NCBI GenBank assembly: GCA_017408985.1
Contig: JAFQTO010000004.1
Location: 1-63,322 of the forward strand
DNA length: 63,322 nt
Direction of reading: 5' to 3'
Source: Clostridia bacterium
GTDB taxonomy: Bacteria; Bacillota; Clostridia; Oscillospirales; Butyricicoccaceae
The translations under genes were made by a program, and so were the position numbers. Every line of letters starts with the position of its first letter. The stretch's first letter is position 1. Under the pieces are notes generated by a model, which was given only the letters and a program-made list of their open reading frames with translations, ran no database searches and was not told where the DNA came from. Shown here in pieces: positions 51,439-60,475 of this stretch.

Positions 51439-52923
51439 ATGGGCAAAACTGGGTTCAATAATCAATTGTACATAGAGAAGCAGACCGAGAGCATCAATCG
51501 GGCAATAGGCAGGTTTGGCGGCAAGCTCTATCTGGAGTTTGGCGGCAAGCTTTTTGACGATTACCACGCATCCCGCGTCCTTCCGGGCTTTAAGCCTGAC
51601 ACCAAGGTGCAGATGCTCAAGAATATGGCTGACAAAGCCGAGATAATCGTGGTCATCAACTCGGGCGATATCGAAAAGAACAAGACCCGCGGTGACCTCG
51701 GCATCACCTATGATGCCGACGTACTGCGCCTTATCGACGCTTTCCGCGGTATCGGACTGTTTGTCGGCAGCGTGGTCATCTCTCAGTTCAACGGTCAATC
51801 CTCTGCTATTGCATTCAAGCAGAAGCTTGAACGTCTGGGCATCAAAGTCTACGTACATTACCCCATAGAGGGCTACCCCTACAACGTTCAGAAGATCGTC
51901 AGCCCCGAGGGCTTTGGCAAGAATGAATACATCGAGACCTCCCGTCCTCTTGTCGTGGTCACCGCCCCCGGCCCCGGCAGCGGCAAGATGGCAACATGCC
52001 TCAGTCAGCTGTATCACGAGGACCTGCGCGGCATCAAAGCAGGCTACGCCAAGTTTGAGACCTTCCCCGTGTGGAATCTGCCCCTCAAGCACCCCGTCAA
52101 TCTGGCATACGAGGCGGCTACAGCCGACCTCAACGACGTCAATATGATCGACCCCTATCATCTTGAGGCTTACGGCAAGACCACCGTCAATTACAACCGC
52201 GACGTAGAGGTTTTTCCCGTGCTCAGCGCTATTTTCGAGCGTATTTCGGGCTCCTGTCTGTATAAATCTCCTACCGATATGGGCGTCAATATGGTCGGAT
52301 TTGCCATCAGCGACGATGAAGTTTGCGCAGATGCCTCCCGTATGGAGATCGTCAGGAGATACTACAGCGCCAAGTGCGACGTGCGTATGGGCAAGTCGGA
52401 CGGCGACACCGTGCAGAAGATCGAGCTTATTATGAAGCAGGCGGGTATCTCTGTCTCCGACCGCAAGGTGGTAGAAGCCGCCATCAAGCGTGAGGAAGAA
52501 ACGGGCAAGCCCGCGGTAGCCATAGAGCTTCCCGACGGACGGATAATCACGGGCAAGACCAGTGACCTTCTCGGTCCCTCGGCGGCAGCCCTGCTCAACG
52601 CAGTCAAGACTATTTCGGGTACGGCAAAGGACGTGCACCTTATAGCACCCAGCGTTATCGAGCCTATCCAGAAGCTCAAGACCAACATCCTGGGCAACCA
52701 TAACCCCCGCCTGCATTCGGACGAGGTACTGCTGGCACTCACCGTCAGCGCATCACTCAGCGAGCCTGCCCGACGCGGTTGTGACGCACTCAGCCAGCTT
52801 CGCGGCTGTGAAGCTCACAGTACGGTGATCCTCACTCAGGTGGATGCCGAAATATACCGCAAATTAGGCATCAACCTGACCAGCGAGCCCAAATACCAGA
52901 CCAAAAAACTCTATCACGGATGA
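51439..52923 (+). CDS. DUF1846 family protein
   Basis: 494 aa, typical for this family. Start ATG 51439 chosen because GGAGGT lies 6 nt upstream; the adjacent ATG at 51436 is also possible. Family features: '[15 protein letters not shown]' near the N-terminus, a P-loop-like '[15 protein letters not shown]' near residue 180, '[11 protein letters not shown]' and the C-terminal '[22 protein letters not shown]'. DUF1846 proteins are conserved in Firmicutes, cytoplasmic and of unsettled function; the P-loop-like motif suggests nucleotide handling. Own promoter and terminator, so it is a single-gene unit. Confidence 0.9.
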   Translation: MGKTGFNNQLYIEKQTESINRAIGRFGGKLYLEFGGKLFDDYHASRVLPGFKPDTKVQMLKNMADKAEIIVVINSGDIEKNKTRGDLGITYDADVLRLIDAFRGIGLFVGSVVISQFNGQSSAIAFKQKLERLGIKVYVHYPIEGYPYNVQKIVSPEGFGKNEYIETSRPLVVVTAPGPGSGKMATCLSQLYHEDLRGIKAGYAKFETFPVWNLPLKHPVNLAYEAATADLNDVNMIDPYHLEAYGKTTVNYNRDVEVFPVLSAIFERISGSCLYKSPTDMGVNMVGFAISDDEVCADASRMEIVRRYYSAKCDVRMGKSDGDTVQKIELIMKQAGISVSDRKVVEAAIKREEETGKPAVAIELPDGRIITGKTSDLLGPSAAALLNAVKTISGTAKDVHLIAPSVIEPIQKLKTNILGNHNPRLHSDEVLLALTVSASLSEPARRGCDALSQLRGCEAHSTVILTQVDAEIYRKLGINLTSEPKYQTKKLYHG

Positions 52924-52933
52924 GTAAAACAAT

Positions 52934-52962
52934 AACCCCGTCGGATACGCTCCGACGGGGTT
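52934..52962. terminator. Terminator between DUF1846 and the convergent reductase
   Basis: AACCCCGTCGGA (52934-52945) pairs with TCCGACGGGGTT (52951-52962), extended by flanking AACAA/TTGTT, with T-rich flank on the plus side. Confidence 0.88.
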
Positions 52963-52982
52963 TGTTGTCTGTATTTGCCCTC

Positions 52983-53600
52983 TCAGCGCACAAAATGCGT
53001 GGAGATGGGCTTTTCCTTTTGTGGCAGGCCGAATTTTTCTTTTCCCAGCGCGATGCTCTTGATGAGAAAAGCCATATTGTTTGCCAGTGTGCGCATGGTC
53101 TGCAGACCCTCGCCGTCCTCCTGCGCCTCGCCGGGAGCCCTGCCGTGTACGCTGTTCCAGTATTGGCTGGACGCTACGGGCATACCTGAGATGGTAAAAT
53201 ACTTGTTCAGCATATCAAAGGTCGCGGAGCAGCCGCCTCTGCGCGCCACCGCCACGCTTGCGCCGACCTTCATCCGCTTGTCGAATTTTGTGCTGTAGAA
53301 CAGTCTGTCCAGCAGAGAGATAAGGGTGCCGTTTGCCGATGCGTAGTAGACGGGGGAGGCAACCACCAGTCCGTCGCACCGCTCAAACTCCCGTGCTATA
53401 TCGTTGACAATATCGTCAAACACGCATTTTCCCGTTTCCTTGCATCTCAGGCAGGCGATACAGCCGCTGACCGGCTGTGTACCTATCTGCATAACGCAGG
53501 TGTCGATGCCGTTTTCACGGAGGGTATTTTCCAGCTCGTTTACTGCCAGGGTGGTGTTCCCGTCGGGTCGGGGACTGCCGTTTATAATGAGAACCTTCAT
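52983..53600 (-). CDS. Flavodoxin-fold NAD(P)H-dependent FMN reductase
   Basis: 205 aa from ATG 53600 (AAAGGG upstream); the frame runs further upstream but without family similarity. It opens with the flavin-phosphate loop of the iron-sulfur flavoprotein/FMN-reductase family ('LIINGSPRPDGNT'), followed by a cysteine cluster 'SGCIACLRCKETGKC' and 'ASPVYYASANG'. The compact cysteine motif resembles iron-sulfur flavoproteins (Isf-type) of anaerobes, which may bind a [4Fe-4S] cluster and shuttle electrons. Probable role: cytoplasmic electron transfer or oxidative-stress defence. Confidence 0.88.
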   Translation of the reverse strand: MKVLIINGSPRPDGNTTLAVNELENTLRENGIDTCVMQIGTQPVSGCIACLRCKETGKCVFDDIVNDIAREFERCDGLVVASPVYYASANGTLISLLDRLFYSTKFDKRMKVGASVAVARRGGCSATFDMLNKYFTISGMPVASSQYWNSVHGRAPGEAQEDGEGLQTMRTLANNMAFLIKSIALGKEKFGLPQKEKPISTHFVR

Positions 53601-53630
53601 ATCTGTCGCCCTTTCTGTAGGTTTTGTACT

Positions 53631-53639
53631 ATTATACCA
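53631..53639 (-). promoter_or_regulatory. Extended -10 promoter of the reductase gene
   Basis: On the minus strand TGGTATAAT fits the extended -10 pattern (TGnTATAAT), about 31 nt before the start codon; no good -35 is seen. Confidence 0.6.
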
Positions 53640-53847
53640 CAGATCTCCCGACAAAAAAAGTGGCGTCTGCCGTTTCAGATTTCGACAGACGCCTGAGCTT
53701 GGGTTGTGGGGATAAAGATATGAACGGTGCAAAGCATTGGGGTGTCGCCCCTGCGCCTTGCCGAAAGGAGGATCCTTTCGCAAGTAAGTATACCGCGCCG
53801 CACGCGCGAAAATTGTTGAAAATTGCGTAAACTTTTTAATTTTTCTC
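53640..53847. other. Non-coding gap between divergent genes
   Basis: The gap between the reductase (ends at 53600) and hpf (starts at 53922) has no convincing gene. It holds a GC-rich patch (53700-53815) with a short inverted repeat CGAAAGGA/TCCTTTCG at 53762-53780 and a downstream AT-rich promoter zone. I see no RNA gene or element with recognisable family features in it. Confidence 0.5.
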
Positions 53848-53876
53848 TTTATTTTTTGGGCAATCTGTGGTATAGT
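53848..53876 (+). promoter_or_regulatory. Extended -10 promoter of hpf
   Basis: TGGTATAGT gives an extended -10 (TATAGT at 53871-53876) with a weak -35 TTTATT 17 nt upstream. The bases ATCTGTGGTATA around it are the same as those of the divergent reductase promoter. Confidence 0.6.
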
Positions 53877-53921
53877 AAAAATACGGAACCACAATATACA
53901 GTCCCGAAAGGAGTGCACACT

Positions 53922-54449
53922 ATGAATATCACCTTCACAGACCGCAAGATGGACAGCTCGGGTATGGTACGCGAATACGCGGAGAAGAAGTGCTCGAAAC
54001 TCGCCCCTTACTTCGACGGGGAAGTTTCGGTACAGATCACCTTCTCACACGAGAGGGGTATGCACACCGCTGAGATAACAATGCATACGCAGGGACTTTA
54101 TTTCCGCGCCCAGGAGCGCACGGGCAATATGTACGCATCCATAGACGGCGCCATAGCCTCCATAGACAAGCAGATCCAGAAGAACAAGACCAAGCTTTCC
54201 AAGAGACTTCGTCAGGAGTCATTTGTCAAAGCAATGGGCGCGATGACCGACTACAGCGACGAGTCTTTTGAGATCGTCCGCGAAAAGTTCCTTGATGTAA
54301 AGCCCATGACTATCGAGGACGCTATTCTGCAGATGAATCTTTTGGGTCACACCTTCTTCTTCTTTATCAACAGCGAGAAGAACGGCGCACCCTGCGTAGT
54401 TTATGCAAGAAACAACGGCGGCTACGGATTACTTATTGCAAAAAAGTAA
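53922..54449 (+). CDS. hpf: Long-form ribosome hibernation promoting factor
   Basis: 175 aa from ATG 53922 with AAAGGAG upstream; upstream in-frame codons have no similarity to the family. The N-terminal HPF/YfiA fold (1-100) contains 'MDSSGMVREYAEKKCSKL', 'GLYFRAQERTGNMYASIDGA' and a lysine-rich helix 'IDKQIQKNKTKLSKR'. The C-terminal dimerisation domain (about 115-175) has 'KPMTIEDAILQMNLLGHTFFFFIN' in part and 'VVYARNNGGYGLL'. Long HPF dimerises 70S ribosomes into inactive 100S particles in stationary phase. Confidence 0.95.
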   Translation: MNITFTDRKMDSSGMVREYAEKKCSKLAPYFDGEVSVQITFSHERGMHTAEITMHTQGLYFRAQERTGNMYASIDGAIASIDKQIQKNKTKLSKRLRQESFVKAMGAMTDYSDESFEIVREKFLDVKPMTIEDAILQMNLLGHTFFFFINSEKNGAPCVVYARNNGGYGLLIAKK

Positions 54450-54467
54450 AATATAATATATTATAAA

Positions 54468-54497
54468 GGGGCGGTCTTACAGACCGCCCCGATTCTT
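54468..54497 (+). terminator. Terminator after hpf
   Basis: GGGGCGGTCT (54468-54477) pairs perfectly with 54481-54490, followed by GATTCTTT; the T-run is short, so termination may be partial. Confidence 0.7.
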
Positions 54498-54518
54498 TAA
54501 CAAAACGGAGATACTGAT

Positions 54519-55622
54519 ATGATATTTACAGTACCCTGCATAATGGGCACAGAAGGCTTGGTAGCGGACGAGCTCAGATTCGGCGGCTTTGAGGGCGTCA
54601 ATGCCGAAAACGGCAGCGTCAGCTTCGAGGGCGACTTGAGCGACTGCGCAAGAGCCAATATCACCCTGCGCTGCGGTGAGCGCGTGCTTATCAGACTGGG
54701 CTGGTTCTCTGCCCATTCATTTGAGGCTCTGTTTGAGAGCGTCAAGGCTCTGCCCTGGGAGAATTTTATCGGAAGCACGGACGCCTTTCCCGTCAAGGGC
54801 TACAGCCTCAACTCACAGCTCAAAAGCGTGCCCGCCTGCCAGAGCATAATCAAAAAAGCCGTGGTCGAGCGCCTGCGTGACAAGTATAACTGCACCGAGC
54901 TTCCCGAAACGGGCAGTAAGCATCAGATACAGTTCGCTATTATGAAGGATATGGCGACTTTGTATCTGGATACCTCGGGTGCGCCTTTGTACAAGCGGGG
55001 CTACAAGCTTGAGCAGAGCGAGGCAAGCCTGCGCGAAACGCTGGCGGCAAGTATGGTCAAGATAGCGCGGTACAGGGGCAGGGAGGATTTTTTTGACCCT
55101 ATGTGCGGCAGCGGTACTATCGCCATCGAGGCGGCGACTGCCGCTTTGGGCATCGCTCCCGGCCTTAAGCGTGAGTTTGATGCAAGCGCATGGAGCGGCA
55201 GCTGGGCAAAAGCCTTTGCGTGGGAGAAGCAGGCGGCACAGGCAAAGGCAAAATGCGAAATGCTGCCCATCTTTGCAAGCGACAACGACCCTGCCGCAGT
55301 TGAGCTGACACGGGAAAATGCCCGTCGCGCAGGGGTACTTGACTGCATCAACGTGCAAAAAGCCAACGCTCTGACCACCGACTGGCAGAGCAAAAAAGGC
55401 GTGCTTATGTGCGATCCTCCCTATGGAGTGCGTATGCTTGACCTCAAGCAGGCAAGAATGCTGTGCGCAAAGTTCGGCGAAGCACTCAGCGGCAGCGAGC
55501 TCAAAAAGTATATCATCTCGGCTGACGAGGATTTTGAGGGCGTATTCGGCAAGGTGGCTGACAAGCGCCGCAAGCTCTACAACGGTATGATCAAGTGCAA
55601 TTTGTATATGTACTACAAATAA
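54519..55622 (+). CDS. THUMP-domain class I RNA methyltransferase (RlmL/YpsC-like)
   Basis: 367 aa. A THUMP-type RNA-binding region fills about residues 45-155; the SAM-dependent methyltransferase half carries motif I 'FDPMCGSGTIAIEAA' (near 192) and the N6/N2-methylation motif 'CDPPYG' (near 298). This is the layout of the RlmL N-terminal half and B. subtilis YpsC, which methylate a guanine (m2G) of 23S rRNA; exact site here is inferred. It lies 69 nt after hpf and may be partly co-transcribed with it. Confidence 0.9.
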   Translation: MIFTVPCIMGTEGLVADELRFGGFEGVNAENGSVSFEGDLSDCARANITLRCGERVLIRLGWFSAHSFEALFESVKALPWENFIGSTDAFPVKGYSLNSQLKSVPACQSIIKKAVVERLRDKYNCTELPETGSKHQIQFAIMKDMATLYLDTSGAPLYKRGYKLEQSEASLRETLAASMVKIARYRGREDFFDPMCGSGTIAIEAATAALGIAPGLKREFDASAWSGSWAKAFAWEKQAAQAKAKCEMLPIFASDNDPAAVELTRENARRAGVLDCINVQKANALTTDWQSKKGVLMCDPPYGVRMLDLKQARMLCAKFGEALSGSELKKYIISADEDFEGVFGKVADKRRKLYNGMIKCNLYMYYK

Positions 55623-55633
55623 TCCGAGCAGAA

Positions 55634-55680
55634 TATAACAGTACCCCCTGCGGAGAGCATCCGCAGAGGGTACTGTTATA
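55634..55680. terminator. Hairpin between convergent genes
   Basis: A 20-bp stem with one mismatch (55634-55653 with 55661-55680) sits between the methyltransferase stop and the end of ruvC; T-rich ends are short but the stem is strong, so it can terminate in both directions. Confidence 0.7.
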
Positions 55681-55689
55681 TTAATAGGT

Positions 55690-56181
55690 TTACTTGAGTC
55701 CGTGGAGCAGACTGCCTGCCGCCTGCGCGTGACACAGAGCTATGCCAAGTGCGTCGGCGGCATCGTCGGGCTTGGGCATCTTTTCAAGCTTGAGCATCAT
55801 TCGGGTCATTTCCATGACCTGATGCTTTTCGGCTCTGCCGTAGCCTACCACCGCCTGCTTGACCTGCAGAGGGGTGTACTCAAAGATGGACACGCCCCGC
55901 TCAGCGCAGGCAAGGAGAATAACGCCCCGCGCCTGAGCGACCTGAATACCCGTGGTGATGTTGGTATTGAAAAACAGCTCCTCAATAGCCACCGCATCGG
56001 GTTTTACGGTGTCAAGCAGGGTGCGCATATCGTTGTATATCTCGTGAAGCCTGCGCTCCATAGGCTTGTGGGCAGGTGTGGTGATAGCGCCGTAGGTGAG
56101 CATACGGTAATTGCCCCGCTGAGACTCCACAGCGCCGTAGCCGACTATCGCATAGCCGGGGTCTATACCCAATACTACCAT
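55690..56181 (-). CDS. ruvC: Crossover junction endodeoxyribonuclease RuvC
   Basis: 163 aa. The four acidic catalytic residues are visible: D7 in 'LGIDPG', E67 in 'AIEELFF', and D140 and D143 in 'KPDDAADALGIA'. RuvC resolves Holliday junctions together with RuvAB. No ruvA or ruvB is in the window. Its ATG overlaps the stop of the methionine gamma-lyase-like gene (TAATG), so it is the last gene of the murD operon. Confidence 0.96.
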   Translation of the reverse strand: MVVLGIDPGYAIVGYGAVESQRGNYRMLTYGAITTPAHKPMERRLHEIYNDMRTLLDTVKPDAVAIEELFFNTNITTGIQVAQARGVILLACAERGVSIFEYTPLQVKQAVVGYGRAEKHQVMEMTRMMLKLEKMPKPDDAADALGIALCHAQAAGSLLHGLK

Positions 56182-57407
56182 TATTTCAGCTCCTGCAGAC
56201 GCTTGACCGCCTTGAGGATGCCCAGTTTGCCCGACTCATAGGTAAGACCGCCCTGCATATAAGCGGTATAAGGCTCGCGCATAGGCGCATCGCAGGACAG
56301 CTCAATGGACGAGCCCTGAATAAACGCGCCTGCCGCCATGACCACGGGACAGTCGTACCCGGGCATAGGCCAGGGCTCGGGGGTGGCAAAGCTGTCAACG
56401 GGCGCACCCTCCTGCACACCGCGGCAGAATGCCAGCAGGGGCTCGGGGGCACGGAAATTGATGGTCTGGATTATATCGTGCCGTATTTCGGAGGACGTGG
56501 GTGATACGTCATAACCCAGTTCCTCCATAACGGCGGCGCAGAATACAGCCGTCTTGAGCGCCTGAGCGGTGGTGTGGGGAGCCAGGAAGAATCCCTGAAA
56601 CAGCAGTCTGTTCTGCCCGAATGTGGCACCGCACTCGCCGCCTATACCGGGCAGAGTCAGCCTGAAAGCGGCTTTTTCCACCAGATCGGCTCTGCCCGCA
56701 ACGTAACCGCCCGAGGGGGCAAGTCCGCCGCCGGGGTTTTTGATAAGTGAGCCGCAGATGAGGTCAGCGCCATACGCCAGAGGCTCCTGCTCCTCGCAGA
56801 ATTCACCGTAGCAGTTGTCCACGATAACGGGAGCGGTAGGGTTGACCGAGCGCACAGCCGCCACTATCTCGCCTATCTCACGGCAGGAGAGAGTACGGCG
56901 GATGCCGTAGCCGCGGGAGCGCTGAATAAACACCGCCGAAGCGACCTTTGCGTTTTCGATAATGGCGGGGAGGTCGGGCTCGCCGTCTTTGAGGTCTACC
57001 TGCTTGTAGCCGATGCCGTATTCGGGGAAGGTACCGCCTATCTTGCCTCTGAGACCGATAAGTGTCTGCAGGGTGTCGTAGGGCGCACCCGTCACGCTCA
57101 GCAGGGTGTCGCCGCAGCTGAGGCAGGACAGCATAGCGCAGGCGATGGCGTGCGAGCCGTTGACGATGTTGAGCCGCACCAGCGCCGCATCTGCACCGAA
57201 TACTCTGGCGTAGATCTTTTCCAGAGTGTCTCTGCCCATATCGTCGTAGCCGTAACCCGTCGTGCCTGCAAACATCGAGTCGGACACACGGTATTCGGAA
57301 AAGGCGTCCAGCACCTTCTCGGTGTTTTTGAATGCGATGCGGTCAATGTGTTCAAACTGTGCCGCCGCCTTTTTTTCGGCGGCAGCAGCAAGAGCAAAAT
57401 AGTCCAT
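56181..57407 (-). CDS. Methionine gamma-lyase family / YnbB-type PLP enzyme
   Basis: 408 aa, the usual length of the family often annotated as 'aluminum resistance protein' or cystathionine beta-lyase-like. PLP-fold type I features: 'FAGTTGYGYDDMGRDTLEKI', 'VDNCYGEF' (Asp holding the pyridine) and a Lys in 'SLIKNPGGGLAPSGGYVAG' (Schiff-base Lys). 'QRSRGYGIRRTL' is a conserved block. It likely cleaves a sulfur-containing amino acid in the cytoplasm. It lies 3 nt after the first M42 gene of the operon and overlaps ruvC by 1 nt. Confidence 0.87.
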   Translation of the reverse strand: MDYFALAAAAEKKAAAQFEHIDRIAFKNTEKVLDAFSEYRVSDSMFAGTTGYGYDDMGRDTLEKIYARVFGADAALVRLNIVNGSHAIACAMLSCLSCGDTLLSVTGAPYDTLQTLIGLRGKIGGTFPEYGIGYKQVDLKDGEPDLPAIIENAKVASAVFIQRSRGYGIRRTLSCREIGEIVAAVRSVNPTAPVIVDNCYGEFCEEQEPLAYGADLICGSLIKNPGGGLAPSGGYVAGRADLVEKAAFRLTLPGIGGECGATFGQNRLLFQGFFLAPHTTAQALKTAVFCAAVMEELGYDVSPTSSEIRHDIIQTINFRAPEPLLAFCRGVQEGAPVDSFATPEPWPMPGYDCPVVMAAGAFIQGSSIELSCDAPMREPYTAYMQGGLTYESGKLGILKAVKRLQELK

Positions 57408-57410
57408 CTT

Positions 57411-58430
57411 TTATATCTCCGTCATTGCGGCGTGCATAAGCAGCTTTGCCGCGTTTTCTGCATCGCTCAGATTGATGATCTCGCCGGGGGAATGGATGTT
57501 GCGGCCGGGAATGGATACACAGCCTGACAGTACGCCCTCGTAGGAGCGCTGCATAGCGCTTGTGTCCGTACCGCCGGCAAGCAGCACTTCGTCCTGATAC
57601 GCGATGCCCTCCCTCTCGGCGCAGGCACGCAGATGCTCTACGACAGGCTTGTCGCAGATAGCCGAGCTGTCACGGATCTTGACGGCAGGACCTGCACCAA
57701 GCTTGACGGCCATACGCTCCTTGTCAAGCTCGGCGGGGGAGTCGCCCGTAAGGGTCAGGTCAACAGCGATACCCATATAGGGCTTAATGGCGTTTGCCGC
57801 CATTTTTGCACCGCGGCAGCCTACCTCCTCCTGCACCGAAAATACGCAGTACAGGTCGTTTACGGGGTATCTTATATCACTCATGGCGCTGAGCAGTGCG
57901 GCACAGCTTGTCAGATTGTCGGCGTAGGGTGTCATCATATTGCCACCTGCAACAAGCATAGGCTGAGCGCAGAAGGTGGCGCACATACCCACCGATACCA
58001 GTTTTTCGGCTTCAGTTTTGTCCTTTGCACCGATGTCGATATACATATTGTGCATCTCTGCCTTATTAAGGGAGGCAGTGCCTATCTTTGCCTTCTCGTC
58101 GGGCTGAACACAGCCGTAAACACCGTTTTCAAAGACCACGGGACAGCCAACGCTCAGCGCGGGGCGCACACCGCCCACGGGTACGAACCGCACAAATCCG
58201 CGCTCGTCGATATAATTTACCATAAAACCTATAACGTCCATATGGGCGACCAGCATCAGCTTCTTGCCGGGGCCTTTTATATGGCAGATGAGATTACCCA
58301 CGGCATCGGTATATACTTCATCGCAGTAACGGGATGCGTGCTTTTTGATGACCTCGGCCTGACGGGTTTCAAGTCCCGAGGGCAGAGCGGCAGCGACCAA
58401 CTCTTTTTGCAGTTCGAATATATTCAGCAT
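57411..58430 (-). CDS. M42-family aminopeptidase, paralog 4
   Basis: 339 aa from ATG 58430 (GGAGG upstream); an in-frame extension into the upstream gene is not supported. Two-metal centre: His in 'AHMDVIGF', Asp in 'TPYADNLTS', Glu pair in 'VQEEVGCRGAK', Asp in 'AVDLTLTGD' and His in 'GRNIHSPGE'. M42 enzymes form dodecameric shells that trim peptides to amino acids in the cytoplasm. It is the last of four tandem copies and precedes the PLP-enzyme gene. Confidence 0.9.
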   Translation of the reverse strand: MLNIFELQKELVAAALPSGLETRQAEVIKKHASRYCDEVYTDAVGNLICHIKGPGKKLMLVAHMDVIGFMVNYIDERGFVRFVPVGGVRPALSVGCPVVFENGVYGCVQPDEKAKIGTASLNKAEMHNMYIDIGAKDKTEAEKLVSVGMCATFCAQPMLVAGGNMMTPYADNLTSCAALLSAMSDIRYPVNDLYCVFSVQEEVGCRGAKMAANAIKPYMGIAVDLTLTGDSPAELDKERMAVKLGAGPAVKIRDSSAICDKPVVEHLRACAEREGIAYQDEVLLAGGTDTSAMQRSYEGVLSGCVSIPGRNIHSPGEIINLSDAENAAKLLMHAAMTEI

Positions 58431-58443
58431 ATTTTTCGCCTCC

Positions 58444-59457
58444 TCAGAACTTTGCGCGCAGCAGAGCCGCCAGCAGACGGGCACCGTGACGGATGTCGTC
58501 TGTATCGTAGATCTCAACGGGCATATGGATATTGCGCGTGACTACCGAGATGCAGGTGGATGCAACGCCGTCACGGCTGAGAATGATCTCGCCCGTGTCC
58601 GTACCTCCGCCGCGAAGGATCTCCTTCTGCACGGGTATACCTTCCGCCTGGGCGATCTTCTCAAGCAACGTATTTACGCCCTGAGAGCAGTAGACGGTGG
58701 AGTCCACTATCTTGAGCGCAGGGCCTGCACCCAACTCAAGGGGGTTGTACCGCTCGTTCTCCGAGGGACAGTCGCCTGCGGTGGTAACGTCTACGGCAAC
58801 GGCTATGTCGGGGTCAATGGCGTATGCCGAAGTCTTCGCACCGCGGCAGCCCAGTTCCTCCTGAACGGTGAATACCGCCCAGACGTCATTCTGGCTCTTT
58901 TGTGCCTGCTCAAGTGCGCACAGAAGCATAACACAGCCGATAAGATCGTCGGCGTAGGGTGCCATAACACGGGCAGAGCCCAGCTTTCTTGCCTGACCCT
59001 CAAACAGCAGGGTGTCGCCGATGTTCAGGTGTTTCTGTGCCTCAGCCTTGTTTGCGGCACCGATATCCACGTAGATATCGTCGTAGCCTATCTCTTTTCC
59101 GGTCTTGCCCATATTCGCGGATGCCTTGGACAGCCTGACTATGCCGCTTACCGTTTTGGCACGGACACGTGTGTTGAGAAGCTCGTAGGGGTAGTGGCCG
59201 CCGATGGGATATACGCGCACAAATCCCTGCTCGTCGATATATCTGACCATCAGCCCGATGGCATCCATATGGGCGGCGCACATAATACGCTTGCCGCGGC
59301 CTTTTTTGTGGCAGATAAGATTGCCTAATACGTCTGTGGTGACCTCGTCGCACAGTAAGCGGGCATATGATGCAATGACCCTTGCGATGCCGTTTTCGTT
59401 GCCCGACGTGCAGGCAGCCTTTATAAGTTCGTTATGCAGATTGAATATATCAAGCAT
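58444..59457 (-). CDS. M42-family aminopeptidase, paralog 3
   Basis: 337 aa. Metal and catalytic residues in 'AHMDAIGL', 'APYADDLIG', 'VQEELGCRGAK', 'AVDVTTAGD' and 'TRNIHMPVE' are complete. Its start overlaps the previous gene's stop by 8 nt; AGGTGAT upstream is the likely ribosome binding site. Closest to paralog 4 (shared 'YADN/DL', 'GCRGAK'). Confidence 0.9.
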   Translation of the reverse strand: MLDIFNLHNELIKAACTSGNENGIARVIASYARLLCDEVTTDVLGNLICHKKGRGKRIMCAAHMDAIGLMVRYIDEQGFVRVYPIGGHYPYELLNTRVRAKTVSGIVRLSKASANMGKTGKEIGYDDIYVDIGAANKAEAQKHLNIGDTLLFEGQARKLGSARVMAPYADDLIGCVMLLCALEQAQKSQNDVWAVFTVQEELGCRGAKTSAYAIDPDIAVAVDVTTAGDCPSENERYNPLELGAGPALKIVDSTVYCSQGVNTLLEKIAQAEGIPVQKEILRGGGTDTGEIILSRDGVASTCISVVTRNIHMPVEIYDTDDIRHGARLLAALLRAKF

Positions 59458-60475
59458 TCATATCACCTGCTTCCTCTATGAATACGCCTGCCGCTTTGAG
59501 TACGGCGTCAATATCGGGGAGATATGCCACCGAGCAGGCACAATGGATATATCTGACGGGGGTGCTGAGACCGAACACCTTTGCGCCTGTGCCGTAAACG
59601 TGAGCCATAGCGTCGGTAGCGCCCTCAGATCTCGTGCGGTACTGCCAACGGATGCACCGTCTGTCCAGAGCGGCGGTGACCTTTTCACGCAGGGCTCGGT
59701 CAAACACTGTGCCGCGGTCAATGAGGGATATGACCGCGCCATCGCGCATAGCGCAGGAGCGCAGATGAACGGGCGTGTCGGCGGTGTCGCCTGCACCCGT
59801 GCTATCGACTGCGGCAATAAAACCGGGGTCGATGCGCTGAACGGCATTGATAGCACCTCTTGCGCCTATCTCCTCGGCGGCGGTGAACACGAACCATGCG
59901 TCGTACTTGATATCCTGCTCCATCAGCTTGAGCAGAACGGCACAGCCGATGCGGTCGTCAAGAGCCTTGCCCTTGATGCAGTCGCTGCCTATAAGAGCAA
60001 ACTCGCTGTCGAATACGGCGGTATCGCCCACCGATACGTACTTGAGCGCCTCGTCCTTGCTGTCTGCACCGATATCGATGTACAGCGATTTAAGCTCGGG
60101 AGCCTTTTTGCGCTCGTCGGGCTTGGTCAGATGGATAGCCTTAAGGGAGATAACGCCGGCAATTTTGCTCTTGCCCACCTTCATCTTCCTGCCGATAAGC
60201 ACGCGGGGGTCAACCGAGCCCGAAGCAACTATCCTGAGCATACCGTCCTCGGTAATGCTCTTGACGAGAAAACCCACCTCGTCCATATGGGCAGTCAGCA
60301 TAATGGGACGGGCAGGGGTATATTCACCCTTTTTGAATGCGAACAGATTGCCCTGAGTGTCGCAGAAAACCTCCTGACACAGCTTTTCCGCCCGCTCTTT
60401 TATATATTCACGCACGTCACCCTCAAATCCGGGTACGCCGTCAAAGGTGCTGAGATCGCGTACAAGCTCTATCAT
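59450..60475 (-). CDS. M42-family aminopeptidase, paralog 2
   Basis: 341 aa. 'AHMDEVGF', 'KALDDRIGC', 'AAEEIGARGA', 'AVDSTGAGD' and 'VRYIHCACSV' supply the expected two-metal site. The segment after the last His differs from the usual 'HSP' pattern ('HCACS'), a likely pocket change. Overlaps the upstream gene by 4 nt, indicating translational coupling. Confidence 0.9.
   Translation of the reverse strand: MIELVRDLSTFDGVPGFEGDVREYIKERAEKLCQEVFCDTQGNLFAFKKGEYTPARPIMLTAHMDEVGFLVKSITEDGMLRIVASGSVDPRVLIGRKMKVGKSKIAGVISLKAIHLTKPDERKKAPELKSLYIDIGADSKDEALKYVSVGDTAVFDSEFALIGSDCIKGKALDDRIGCAVLLKLMEQDIKYDAWFVFTAAEEIGARGAINAVQRIDPGFIAAVDSTGAGDTADTPVHLRSCAMRDGAVISLIDRGTVFDRALREKVTAALDRRCIRWQYRTRSEGATDAMAHVYGTGAKVFGLSTPVRYIHCACSVAYLPDIDAVLKAAGVFIEEAGDMNA

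Noticed and set aside
53762-53780. Short CGAAAGGA inverted repeat as an insertion-sequence end
   Set aside because: Only 8 bp arms, no transposase and no target duplication seen.
53624-53830. 68-codon frame in the gap before hpf
   Set aside because: It starts inside the reductase promoter, has no RBS and no similarity I recognise.
53601-53918. N-terminal extension of the FMN reductase
   Set aside because: The flavin loop normally begins at residue 4-5; the extension runs through the promoter and has no family similarity.
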